DNA of 8,968 nt, taken from contig DAOUWN010000061.1 in assembly GCA_030667105.1 (NCBI GenBank), positions 1-8,968 on the forward strand, written 5' to 3'. The position numbers were made by a program, and so were the translations under genes. Positions 1 through 7,010 of the stretch are shown here, piece after piece. The number at the start of each line of letters is the position of its first letter. Position 1 is the first letter of the stretch. This DNA is from Deltaproteobacteria bacterium (GTDB lineage Bacteria; Desulfobacterota; Desulfobacteria; C00003060). The notes beneath the pieces were generated by a model that saw nothing but the letters and a program-made list of their open reading frames with translations, was not told where the DNA came from and searched no databases.

Positions 1-207
1 CGTCTTTTCCATGGAACTGACATCCATGTTGGCTTTAAAGGGCTCACATTCAAGGCACATTTCGATCTTTTCCAAGAACTTTCCCTGGATCTCGTTTCGA
101 CAATGGGTTCCCGGGATTAGCCAACACCTCAACTCCTTTGACTTGTAGACTGGGCAGTCCTTGTCGTTACATTCAAAAAACTGCCAGCATTTCACCTTAT
201 TTTTCAC
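1..207 (-). CDS. Two-CW domain protein, N-terminal part (runs off left edge)
   Basis: An open frame of 69 codons starts at a GTG (207-205) and reaches the window edge without a stop. The visible protein has seven cysteines in a regular layout: C7-W8, C13, C18, C28-W29, C36, then C51 and C54 (CLEC). The two Cys-Trp pairs and the segments CWQFFEC and CWLIPGTHC match the 'two-CW' domain, a small presumed metal- or cluster-binding module common in Desulfobacterota and Myxococcota. There it may stand alone or sit at the N-terminus of sensory proteins. The GTG has an AGGAG (217-221) nine bases upstream, which supports this start. It lies 58 bases downstream of the TusA-like gene on the same strand, so the two are probably co-transcribed. 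Whatever follows residue 69 is outside the window, so a fused signalling or enzyme domain cannot be excluded. Confidence 0.7.
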   Translation of the reverse strand, partial: MKNKVKCWQFFECNDKDCPVYKSKELRCWLIPGTHCRNEIQGKFLEKIEMCLECEPFKANMDVSSMEKT

Positions 208-265
208 CCTGAAATACTCCTTTTTATCAGCAAAGCCCGGTGATAAGCGGCGCTGCATGTGCTCT

Positions 266-490
266 CTAAAACTGTATCTGGATCCTCTTCTTGTTTGCCC
301 CTTCATCCTCTACGGAAAGGAAGACCTTGCCAAGCCGCTCGCACCAGGTGCGCACATCTTTCTCGAAAGTTGGGCAGTCTCCCAATACCTCCAAAATATC
401 ACCGTGCTTCATGTCAGGGGCCTTCACGGCTATCTTCAGAACCGGCTGAGGGCACTTCATACCCAGGGTATCCAAAACTTCTACTGCCAT
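266..490 (-). CDS. TusA/SirA-family sulfur carrier protein
   Basis: A 74-residue protein begins MAVEVLDTLGMKCPQPVLKI and holds the family hallmark CPxP (C13-P14-Q15-P16). In TusA, SirA and YedF proteins this cysteine carries a persulfide and hands sulfur to partners in tRNA thiolation, molybdenum-cofactor or dissimilatory sulfur pathways. The length and the alternating beta/alpha pattern fit the TusA fold. Two extra cysteines, C39 (GDCPTF) and C50 (RTWCER), lie where E. coli-type TusA has none, so this is a divergent subgroup. A redox or metal role for them is inference. Two ATGs are in frame. The upstream one (494-496) is only 2 bases from the AAGGAG at 499-504, while the one at 490 is 8 bases away and is preferred. 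The next gene downstream on the strand is the cysteine-rich two-CW protein, which suggests a shared sulfur or redox task. Confidence 0.85.
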   Translation of the reverse strand: MAVEVLDTLGMKCPQPVLKIAVKAPDMKHGDILEVLGDCPTFEKDVRTWCERLGKVFLSVEDEGANKKRIQIQF

Positions 491-828
491 GATCATTTCT
501 CCTTACTTGAGGTTCTACATGAAAGTGATTTGAATGAGAAAACACTATCCCGTTTTTTGCATCACCCTCAATGGTAGGTACTATCCTCGACGCAGCAGGA
601 ATCATGCCGGAATACTGCAGAGAAACAATCGTCCATAAATTCACATAATTAGAGCTGCTTGTTAGAATATGTCTACTTGGAAATGTGGGCAATGTGTCAC
701 GCTTTTGACGCTTGGCAACACAAGTGTGAGCTTGCACGAGTGTCATGTTCGCTCAGTTTACAGGAACGGCGGAAACAGCCTGATCGATAAATGTGAGCAG
801 TGGTGAGAAGGAACTTCCGCTTGGCCCC
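491..828. other. Gene-free stretch between the exporter operon and the TusA-like gene
   Basis: About 340 bases hold no convincing reading frame. The frames that cross it are rich in scattered His, Ser and Arg and resemble no protein I know. It should contain the 3' end of the exporter mRNA and the promoter of the TusA-like gene. I see no GC-rich stem followed by a T run. The only minus-strand promoter-like match is weak: TTGCCC (685-690 region), 17 bases, TATTCT, 4 of 6 in each box. Confidence 0.5.
499..504 (-). promoter_or_regulatory. Ribosome binding site AAGGAG that decides the TusA-like start
   Basis: AAGGAG on the minus strand lies 2 bases from the first in-frame ATG (496) and 8 bases from the second (490). 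The second spacing is the workable one, so the protein should start MAVEV rather than MIMAVEV. Confidence 0.6.
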
Positions 829-2835
829 TCAAGACACCGCCTGCCACTGATACAATTGATAATAGAGGCCCTGTCTGTCCATGAGTTCGTCGTGAGAGCC
901 CACCTCTTTGATGCGCCCTCTGTGAAGCACAATGATACGGTCGGCATTCCGAATGGTGGACAAGCGATGCGCCACCACTATGGCCGTGCGTTTTTGCATC
1001 AATCTAAAGGTTGCCTCCTGGATGAGTTGTTCTGTTTGTGTATCAACGCTCGAAGTCGCTTCATCAAGGATCAGAATCTCAGGGTCGCGGGCCAGGGCCC
1101 TGGCAAAGGCCAGCAACTGCCGTTCGCCGCTCGAAAGGGTGCGGCCTCCCTCAGTTAAGGCTGTATCCAGTCCATGAGGAAGGATTTCAACCAACCGGTC
1201 TAGATTGCATGCTGCAATGATCTCTTGCAGGCCCTCATGAGAAAGATGCGGGTTTCCCGCAGTAATGTTATCTCGAATTGTGTCTGCAAACAGAAACACA
1301 TCCTGAGTGATTAAGGCAATTCGCGCCCGCAACAAGGCCTTGGGTACGTGACGTGTGTCCACCCCGCCAACCGTGATGCTCCCTCTGGATGGATCGTAAA
1401 ATCGTTCAATAAGATGAATAAGAGTCGATTTGCCTGCCCCGGTCGGCCCCACAATGGCCACTGTTTCACCACGCCGAACGGTAAATGAGACATCCTTTAA
1501 TATCCAGTCTTCCCCTTCGTAGGCGAACCACACCCTTTCAAAGGACACAGCGTCCGCCGTCTCCAATTCGGAATCGGAAAAGGTTATGGTTGGCGCGGTT
1601 GCGTCCGGCATCTTGCTAGGACTTTCGGGCTCCGGAATCCGCTCCTGGTTGTCAAGAAGGAGAAAAATTCGCTCTGATGAGGCCATGGCCGACTGCATTA
1701 TGTTGTACTTTTCAGCAATATCGCGGATGGGCCGAAAAAACATCCTCATGTAGGAGATAAAGGCTACCAGAACACCAAGGCTCAGGCTCTCGCCAAGAAC
1801 ACGCATCCCGCCATACCAGATGACCAGCGCTGTGGTAACTGAGCTCAAAACCTCGATTGCCGGCATGAATACGGCAAATACGTTTATCTGACGCATTCCG
1901 ACCAGATAATTCTCGCGATTGAGTTCTTTGAAACGCTTGTAGTTTCTGGCCTCCTGAACAAATAGCTGGATAATACGGATACCATCGATGCTTTCCTGAA
2001 GCCTTGTGTTGATCTCAGCTATCTTAATCCGAAGCTCCCGAAACACGTCCCTGGCCAGACGGCTGAAGTAGGTTGTCGTAAGAAATATGAACGGCAGCAT
2101 GAGAAAACAGATTAAGGCCAGTTTCCAATTCATCAGCAGTAGCACAACAGTTATGCCAAGAAGGAGAAAGATGTCCTTGAAAAGCACGGTGACGATGGAT
2201 GTGAAAAAATCGTGCAGATTCTGAACGTCACTGGTTACGCGGGTGACCAGACGACCAACGGGATTCTTGGTGAAAAACGCCACGGAAAGGCCCTGGATGT
2301 GCTCAAAAAGCCTCAGCCTGATGTCGTGCATAATGAACTGCCCGGTATATTCCATGACTAGAACGTTTCCAAAACCCAAAAGGAAATGGCAAAACACAAC
2401 GCCAAGAAATATCAGGGCAATGCGGGCCACGCCGGCATGGTCTCGCATTCGGAGAAGTACCAAATCGGACTTGCTTACCTTTGAAAGATCCTCATAAAGA
2501 ATCCTTGCAAAGGGCCACTCGATTTCAAAAAGCCTCGGATGCTGATCCACGACTCTGGCAACCCTCGGGACTCGAAGGTCGGCCACATAAAACCGCCGTT
2601 GCTCCGAACCTCCCTTTTTTTCATCCGCCATGTCCTGTACAATATAGCGGTCAATAGCCACCTTCGTGAGATAAGGTAGCGCCAGGTCCATAACAGTAAT
2701 GGCGCTAACGAGCACAATGGAGAGCAAGAAAAAGAGTCTATATGGACGAACGTGCGGAAAGAGCCTTCTTAGCAATCCCAGATCATATGGTTTGCCGAGC
2801 TGATCCTCTTCAAAATATCCATAGTCGATTCGCAT
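829..2835 (-). CDS. Heterodimeric ABC exporter subunit, BmrD/YheH-like (catalytic Walker B half)
   Basis: A 668-residue half-transporter: a six-helix exporter membrane domain (roughly residues 32-370) fused to an ATPase domain (about 430-668). Numbered from the chosen start, the ATPase shows Walker A GPTGAGKS (463-470), Q-loop Gln511, signature LSSGE (567-571), Walker B ILILDE with catalytic Glu592, and switch His623. The signature departs from LSGGQ while Walker B is intact. About 70 mostly polar residues (67-135) between the first two helices form an enlarged external loop, as in BmrD. An ORF start at 2910 would overlap the upstream gene by 74 bases. The ATG at 2833-2835 lies one base after that gene's stop and begins with the conserved-looking segment MRIDYGYFEEDQLGKPYD, so it is preferred and implies translational coupling. 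The likely partner is the 585-residue protein just upstream. The substrate (drug or lipid) cannot be read from the sequence. Confidence 0.9.
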   Translation of the reverse strand: MRIDYGYFEEDQLGKPYDLGLLRRLFPHVRPYRLFFLLSIVLVSAITVMDLALPYLTKVAIDRYIVQDMADEKKGGSEQRRFYVADLRVPRVARVVDQHPRLFEIEWPFARILYEDLSKVSKSDLVLLRMRDHAGVARIALIFLGVVFCHFLLGFGNVLVMEYTGQFIMHDIRLRLFEHIQGLSVAFFTKNPVGRLVTRVTSDVQNLHDFFTSIVTVLFKDIFLLLGITVVLLLMNWKLALICFLMLPFIFLTTTYFSRLARDVFRELRIKIAEINTRLQESIDGIRIIQLFVQEARNYKRFKELNRENYLVGMRQINVFAVFMPAIEVLSSVTTALVIWYGGMRVLGESLSLGVLVAFISYMRMFFRPIRDIAEKYNIMQSAMASSERIFLLLDNQERIPEPESPSKMPDATAPTITFSDSELETADAVSFERVWFAYEGEDWILKDVSFTVRRGETVAIVGPTGAGKSTLIHLIERFYDPSRGSITVGGVDTRHVPKALLRARIALITQDVFLFADTIRDNITAGNPHLSHEGLQEIIAACNLDRLVEILPHGLDTALTEGGRTLSSGERQLLAFARALARDPEILILDEATSSVDTQTEQLIQEATFRLMQKRTAIVVAHRLSTIRNADRIIVLHRGRIKEVGSHDELMDRQGLYYQLYQWQAVS

Positions 2836-2836
2836 T

Positions 2837-4594
2837 TTACGACTCAGCTTTTCCGTTGTTGAGCTCTTCCTCAATCTGCTGCAATTGATACATTCTGCCG
2901 TAATATCCATCCTGCGCCATTAGTTGTTCATGCGTGCCGGTCTGGCTTATGCGTCCGCACTCCAGTACAATGATAAGATCCGCGTGTCTCACGTGGCTGA
3001 TCCTGTGAGATATCATGACTGTGGTGCGGCCGGCGGAAAGCTCTCGAACGCTGCCCAGGATGGCGGCAGCAGTCTCTGTGTCCACCTGGCTCATGGGATC
3101 ATCCAGAATCACGATAGGCGCTGAAACCAGAAGGGCCCTTGCCAGGGCGAGACGCTGCCTTTGACCGCCAGAGAGGGTGGCCCCCTTTTCTCCAATGACG
3201 GTGCGGAACTGATCGGGAAATCCCATGACGGTGTCATACAAACGTGCGGCTTGAGCTGCCACGATTATCTCTTCCTCAGAAGCATCATTCTTTCCAAAGC
3301 ACAGGTTTTCTCGGATCGTGCCCGAAAACAAAAAGGCATCCTGGGGTACTACTGCCAGTTGTGCCCGCAGGGTCTGAAGAGGTATCTGGCGGATCTCCTT
3401 GCCGTCAATCAGAATGCGTCCCTCCGTGGGATCAAGAAGCCTTGGAATCAGATGGCACAGTGTGGTCTTGCCGCTTCCGGTGGGGCCAACCACACCGAGG
3501 GTTTGGCCTGATGTCACAGAAAATGACACCTTTGAAAGCGCATTTGGCTGGCCCGGACCATATTTGAAACCCACATTATCAAAGACGATCTCCCCCTCGA
3601 CTGCTCTTACCGGACTTGCCATTTTTGGACTGACAATCTGAGGCCTGGTCTCAAGGATCCGACTTATCCTGTCCAGTGAGGCGCCTCCCCGTGGGATCAG
3701 GTTGATCACCCAGCCCATGGCCATCATAGGCCACGTGAGAAGACCCAGGTAGCTTATGAAGGCCACAAAATCACCCGGCGTAATCGTAAGATCAATAGCC
3801 TGTCCGCCGCCCAGATAAAGCACCACTGCTACACTCAGATTGGAAAAAAACATCATCCCAGGAAAAAAGACTCCCGTAATCCGGATCAGTCGAAGATTCT
3901 TGCCCAAATAATCTTTTGAGATCTCTGCAAGCCTTAGGGCTTCCGCCTCCTCCCGATTGTAGGCTTTAATCACCCTGATACCGGCAACACGTTCTCGAAC
4001 CGTTTCAGTCAGACCGGCAAAGGAGGCCTGGACTTCCTTGTAGAGCCGGTGCATGCGTCGGGTAACGACACGAGCCAATATGACAATAACCGGCATGGGA
4101 AGCAGGGCAAAAACGGTCAGAGTGACGTTGATGTACAACATAAAACCGATTGCAGCCAGGCCAAGAACCACTGCATCTGTTAAGGCCACCATCCCCATGC
4201 CCACTGCCATCCGCACGTGCTGTACGTCATTTGTGGCGTGGGCCATCAAGTCCCCTGTCCTGGTTTCATCAAAGTAGGCGACAGAAAGAGTCTGGATGTG
4301 AGCAAAAAGCTGGTTGCGCAACCCCTCCTCCACCCTTCTTGATGTGCCTATGAGACATCTGCGCCAGACAAATCGAAACATCCCGATCAGTAGCGCCACA
4401 CCTACAATATAGAGGGCATAACGAGAGACGTTTGTGGCCGTGGTGCGGCAGATTGTCAAATCATCCACAACCCACTTGATGATCCGAGGAATGAATAATT
4501 GAAGGATGTCAACCACGAAAAGAGAAAGAAGGCCAAGCAATATGACTGCCCTCTTTTCCACAAAGTATGGTTTAATAAGACGGTATGACTTCAT
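2837..4594 (-). CDS. Heterodimeric ABC exporter subunit, BmrC/YheI-like (degenerate Walker B half)
   Basis: A 585-residue half-transporter, the same length as I recall for B. subtilis BmrC. Hydrophobic helices lie near residues 16-38, 60-76, 136-156, 158-176, 242-264 and 277-300. The ATPase domain has Walker A GPTGSGKT (370-377), Q-loop Gln418, a canonical LSGGQ signature (474-478) and switch His530. Its Walker B reads VILDD, so Asp499 replaces the catalytic Glu. This is the known mark of the non-catalytic half in heterodimeric exporters such as BmrCD and TM287/288. The complementary defect lies in the partner encoded one base downstream, so the pair should form one consensus and one degenerate ATP site. 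It sits in the inner membrane and exports an unknown substrate. It is the first gene of a two-gene operon with a promoter at 4629-4657. No good ribosome binding site precedes the ATG at 4594. Confidence 0.9.
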   Translation of the reverse strand: MKSYRLIKPYFVEKRAVILLGLLSLFVVDILQLFIPRIIKWVVDDLTICRTTATNVSRYALYIVGVALLIGMFRFVWRRCLIGTSRRVEEGLRNQLFAHIQTLSVAYFDETRTGDLMAHATNDVQHVRMAVGMGMVALTDAVVLGLAAIGFMLYINVTLTVFALLPMPVIVILARVVTRRMHRLYKEVQASFAGLTETVRERVAGIRVIKAYNREEAEALRLAEISKDYLGKNLRLIRITGVFFPGMMFFSNLSVAVVLYLGGGQAIDLTITPGDFVAFISYLGLLTWPMMAMGWVINLIPRGGASLDRISRILETRPQIVSPKMASPVRAVEGEIVFDNVGFKYGPGQPNALSKVSFSVTSGQTLGVVGPTGSGKTTLCHLIPRLLDPTEGRILIDGKEIRQIPLQTLRAQLAVVPQDAFLFSGTIRENLCFGKNDASEEEIIVAAQAARLYDTVMGFPDQFRTVIGEKGATLSGGQRQRLALARALLVSAPIVILDDPMSQVDTETAAAILGSVRELSAGRTTVMISHRISHVRHADLIIVLECGRISQTGTHEQLMAQDGYYGRMYQLQQIEEELNNGKAES

Positions 4595-4628
4595 GAACTA
4601 GTATCTGCTAGAATTCCAATAATAAATC

Positions 4629-4657
4629 ATGCTAACAGACAGGGGGAAAACAGTCAA
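4629..4657 (-). promoter_or_regulatory. Predicted sigma-70 promoter of the ABC exporter operon
   Basis: On the minus strand, -35 TTGACT (4657-4652, 5 of 6) and -10 TAGCAT (4634-4629, 4 of 6) are 17 bases apart. TGT directly precedes the -10 (extended -10). Transcription would start near 4622, giving a leader of about 28 bases before the ATG at 4594. The leader contains CTAG-TATCTG-CTAG and no clear ribosome binding site. Confidence 0.45.
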
Positions 4658-4687
4658 AATGAATACAGCCTCTCACCGTTTCCATAC

Positions 4688-4693
4688 AGGAGG
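4688..4693 (+). promoter_or_regulatory. AGGAGG, possible ribosome binding site for a TTG start of the RNB nuclease
   Basis: A perfect AGGAGG lies 3 and 6 bases before two in-frame TTG codons (4697, 4700), which would add 13 or 12 residues to the nuclease. It lies upstream of the -35 box of the predicted promoter at 4700-4728, so it would be untranscribed if that promoter is the only one. The two readings compete. Confidence 0.3.
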
Positions 4694-4699
4694 CCATTG

Positions 4700-4728
4700 T
4701 TGACTTTTGCCAGGCCCATTGTTATAGA
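4700..4728 (+). promoter_or_regulatory. Predicted sigma-70 promoter of the RNB nuclease gene
   Basis: -35 TTGACT (4700-4705), a 17-base spacer ending in TGT, and -10 TATAGA (4723-4728; the last T of the consensus is missing). The -35, spacer length and extended -10 triplet match those of the divergent exporter promoter. The predicted first transcribed base (4735-4736) coincides with the ATG at 4736, which points to a leaderless mRNA. Confidence 0.4.
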
Positions 4729-4735
4729 TCCATGC

Positions 4736-6721
4736 ATGGAGACTGGAACCATTGTAGAATATGTTGATCGCAGAGAGATCATCTGCGCCGTTGTTTTGGA
4801 ACAGAAAAACAATAAGGTCCGATTGCTCACCGAGCATAATCGCGAGGTTAGCCACGGGGAAAAACGGCTTGCCCACATCGATGGTCAACGCCTTGACCCG
4901 CGAATTGGCAGAGATGCCCTCGTGAGAAAACTTCACGCCACAGGTCTAAGAAGAAGGCAATTTCAGAATCAAATAGATGTCGAAGCGCTGTGGGATGTTC
5001 TTCACACTGAAGCCACATGGATCGACTTAAACACCATGGCACAATTCTGCTTTGATGGTGAGATCTCCAGCGACCATACATCAGCCGTAATGCGGGCGAT
5101 GTTTGAAGACCGCCTCTATTTAAGGTTTGATATTGATCGGTTTTTCCCAAACAGCCCCGATCAAGTGGCACGCATTGCAGCACAGGCTGCAGAAGAGGCT
5201 AGAAAGTCCCATATTATTGAGGACGGAAGCCGGTGGATCCGGCAGGCCATGGAAAGCGAGCGCCCCTCTGTCCCTCCTGACAAGGAAGAAGTCGTTGAGA
5301 TACTGAAATCCTTCTATCTCTTTGCAAAAGACAGCCCTCACTACAAAATAGGCAGGGAGATTCTTGCGCGCTCGGACTTGGAACCAAAGGACGGCCCATT
5401 TCAGCTCCTGGTCAAGCTGGGCGTCTGGGATGAGAATGAAAACCTAAACCTCCACAGATTCGGCATATCCGATAGCTTCCCTCCCGCAGTAGTGAAGGAA
5501 TCAGAACATCTTGTCCGTCAAGACATCAACGTGAAGCCACACATGGGGCGCAAGGATCTAACCCATCTTTCGACAATGACCATCGACGGCCAGGGCACCC
5601 TTGATTTTGACGATGCGATCAGTATTGAACCCAGAGAAGAGGGGCACCGGCTATGGATTCATATTGCGGATGTGAGCCATTTTTTGAAAAAGGGAAGTGC
5701 AGTGGATGAAGAGGCAATGGCCCGTGCCAGTTCCATATACATGCCCGACAGGCGCATACCCATGCTTCCCCCCAGTTTGGCAGAAGGCCTCTGCAGCCTG
5801 AGAGAGGGGGAAAATCGTTTTGCCATAAGCATTATGGCAGACCTTGACGACTCGGCAAATGTGGTGGCGTTCAACGTATTTCCCAGTGTCATCCGTGTGA
5901 AGAGACAACTTACGTATTACAATGCCAATCTGATGGTACGAGAAGATCCGGAGCTGTCCATCATCTATGATCTTGCTCGAAAATTTCGCAAAATCCGGCT
6001 CAGTGGCGACGCACTTCAGATCATCTTGCCGGAGATGAACGTCTGGATAGACGATGATGGAGAGATCTCGGTTACACAGATAAACCGCGAAAGTCCCGGC
6101 CGCTTTATGGTCTCTGAATGTATGATCCTGGCCAACTGGTTGGCAGCCGGATTCTTTCGAGATCACGGACAGCCAACTATTTACAGATCACAATTGCCAC
6201 CCCGGGACCGTCTCATTGACAAAAATGGAGGCTCAATTTATCAGAACTGGATGCAACGGCGTTTCTTGAGCCGAGTTGTGCTGGGAGTTGACCCGGAACC
6301 CCATGCAGGCCTTGGACTCGATACGTACGTCACCCTGACGTCTCCTCTGAGAAAATATCTTGATCTGGCAACACAACGTCAGATTAAGGGGCTTTTTGGT
6401 TTGGAGGACTTATACTCTGAGGAAGATCTCACATTCATCACCCAGGCTGTCAAGGAGTCCATGAGCTACATCACGGTTCTTCAGCAAGAACGAACGCGCT
6501 ACTGGATACTCAAATACCTTGAGCATCTCTCAGGAAACAGAGAAGAAGCCTTGGTCATTGAGAAACGCCGCCAGAAGTACGTGGTGCTCCTTACCAACTA
6601 CATGATAGAGTCCTTTATTCCCCTGAACGCAGCCATTGACATCAAACCACAAGACACCATCATGGTGAAGATAGAACAAGTAAACGCAAGGTCCGACACC
6701 CTCACGGTTTCCCTGGTATAA
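4736..6721 (+). CDS. RNB-domain exoribonuclease (RNase II/R family)
   Basis: A protein of 661 residues from the ATG at 4736. It would be 674 or 673 from upstream TTG codons, and numbers here are from 4736. An N-terminal beta-rich segment (GTIVEYVDRREIICAVVLEQ, residues 4-23) is followed by a helical region (about 60-230), the RNB domain (about 265-590) and a short S1/OB-like C-terminal segment ending in LTVSLV. The metal-binding acids of RNase II are all present as D-x5-D-x-D-D: Asp284, 290, 292 and 293 in TIDGQGTLDFDD. The blocks MVSECMILAN and TSPLRKYLDL are also typical. It should degrade RNA 3' to 5' in the cytoplasm. The N-terminal layout resembles RNB proteins of cyanobacteria and Desulfobacterota more than E. 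coli RNase II or RNase R. The ATG is preferred because conserved-looking sequence begins there and a promoter ends just before it. The alternative TTG starts have an AGGAGG. Confidence 0.88.
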   Translation: METGTIVEYVDRREIICAVVLEQKNNKVRLLTEHNREVSHGEKRLAHIDGQRLDPRIGRDALVRKLHATGLRRRQFQNQIDVEALWDVLHTEATWIDLNTMAQFCFDGEISSDHTSAVMRAMFEDRLYLRFDIDRFFPNSPDQVARIAAQAAEEARKSHIIEDGSRWIRQAMESERPSVPPDKEEVVEILKSFYLFAKDSPHYKIGREILARSDLEPKDGPFQLLVKLGVWDENENLNLHRFGISDSFPPAVVKESEHLVRQDINVKPHMGRKDLTHLSTMTIDGQGTLDFDDAISIEPREEGHRLWIHIADVSHFLKKGSAVDEEAMARASSIYMPDRRIPMLPPSLAEGLCSLREGENRFAISIMADLDDSANVVAFNVFPSVIRVKRQLTYYNANLMVREDPELSIIYDLARKFRKIRLSGDALQIILPEMNVWIDDDGEISVTQINRESPGRFMVSECMILANWLAAGFFRDHGQPTIYRSQLPPRDRLIDKNGGSIYQNWMQRRFLSRVVLGVDPEPHAGLGLDTYVTLTSPLRKYLDLATQRQIKGLFGLEDLYSEEDLTFITQAVKESMSYITVLQQERTRYWILKYLEHLSGNREEALVIEKRRQKYVVLLTNYMIESFIPLNAAIDIKPQDTIMVKIEQVNARSDTLTVSLV

Positions 6722-6728
6722 GCAAGTC

Positions 6729-6944
6729 CTACTTCTTCCTTGCCTCAAACGCCATGGTCTCGTCATTTAGAAGACCAAGGTACTGGTCGTCTTTGCCAAA
6801 CAAAAACCACGCCTGACCCACACTTAACGCGCTATGCCACTCAACGTCTTCGTCCATCTCAAGGACAACCTCTTCCGGTGTAACACGGGCACTCTCTATT
6901 CCGAACTCATTGAAAAAATTAGTGAAGCGCTCTTTGTCCGACAT
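6729..6944 (-). CDS. Small acidic protein of unknown function
   Basis: A 71-residue protein starting MSDKERFTNFFNEFGIES and ending EARKK. It is strongly acidic (16 Asp/Glu against 7 Lys/Arg), with no cysteine, signal peptide or membrane segment. An amphipathic N-terminal helix, then short strands around the aromatic GQAWFLFGKDDQYLGLL, suggest a compact soluble alpha/beta domain. I do not recognise the family. The frame is open from 7004, but that start lies inside a repeat. The ATG at 6944 has AAGGAG six bases upstream and is clearly the real start. The gene converges on the RNB nuclease with 7 bases between the stops. It follows glmM in the same direction, separated by 222 bases almost wholly made of palindromic repeats. 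Confidence 0.72.
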   Translation of the reverse strand: MSDKERFTNFFNEFGIESARVTPEEVVLEMDEDVEWHSALSVGQAWFLFGKDDQYLGLLNDETMAFEARKK

Positions 6945-6950
6945 CTCTTT

Positions 6951-6956
6951 CTCCTT
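6951..6956 (-). promoter_or_regulatory. Ribosome binding site AAGGAG of the 71-residue protein
   Basis: AAGGAG lies six bases before the ATG at 6944 and separates the coding start from the repeat arm that ends at 6964. It rules out the longer frame, which would begin at 7004. Confidence 0.7.
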
Positions 6957-6963
6957 CCTTTCA

Positions 6964-7008
6964 GCTAGTGCCCATCCATAAACGGATCTTGAGACACTGG
7001 GCACTAGC
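6964..7008. repeat. 45-bp element with perfect 11-bp terminal inverted repeats
   Basis: The arms GCTAGTGCCCA (6964-6974) and TGGGCACTAGC (6998-7008) are exact reverse complements around a 23-base centre. The left arm continues into CCATCCATAAACGG, nearly identical to CCATCCAGAAACGG at the right end of the neighbouring element (minus strand, 7164-7151). In RNA this would be a long stem just before the ribosome binding site of the 71-residue protein. Confidence 0.85.
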
Positions 7009-7010
7009 GT

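Noticed and set aside
161..577. Plus-strand 138-residue frame across the TusA-like gene
   Set aside because: It lies opposite two minus-strand genes with clear family motifs, has no ribosome binding site, and its composition resembles no protein.
660..690. Promoter TTGCCC-17-TATTCT for the TusA-like gene
   Set aside because: Both boxes match at only 4 of 6, there is no extended -10, and it lies about 165 bases from the start codon. It is too weak to list.
749..800. Terminator for the ABC operon around CAGG...CCTG
   Set aside because: Only four base pairs are secure and no T tract follows. No convincing terminator is visible.
793..1177. Overlapping plus-strand frames opposite the ABC ATPase domain
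   Set aside because: They are antisense to the highly conserved ATPase motifs and are shadows of that coding constraint.
2836..2910. Upstream start at 2910 for the BmrD-like subunit
   Set aside because: It would overlap the preceding gene by 74 bases and add 25 residues that do not look like the family N-terminus. The ATG at 2835 sits one base after that gene's stop.
6945..7004. Longer 91-residue version of the small acidic protein
   Set aside because: The extra 20 residues would be translated from the repeat arm, and the ATG at 6944 has an ideal ribosome binding site.
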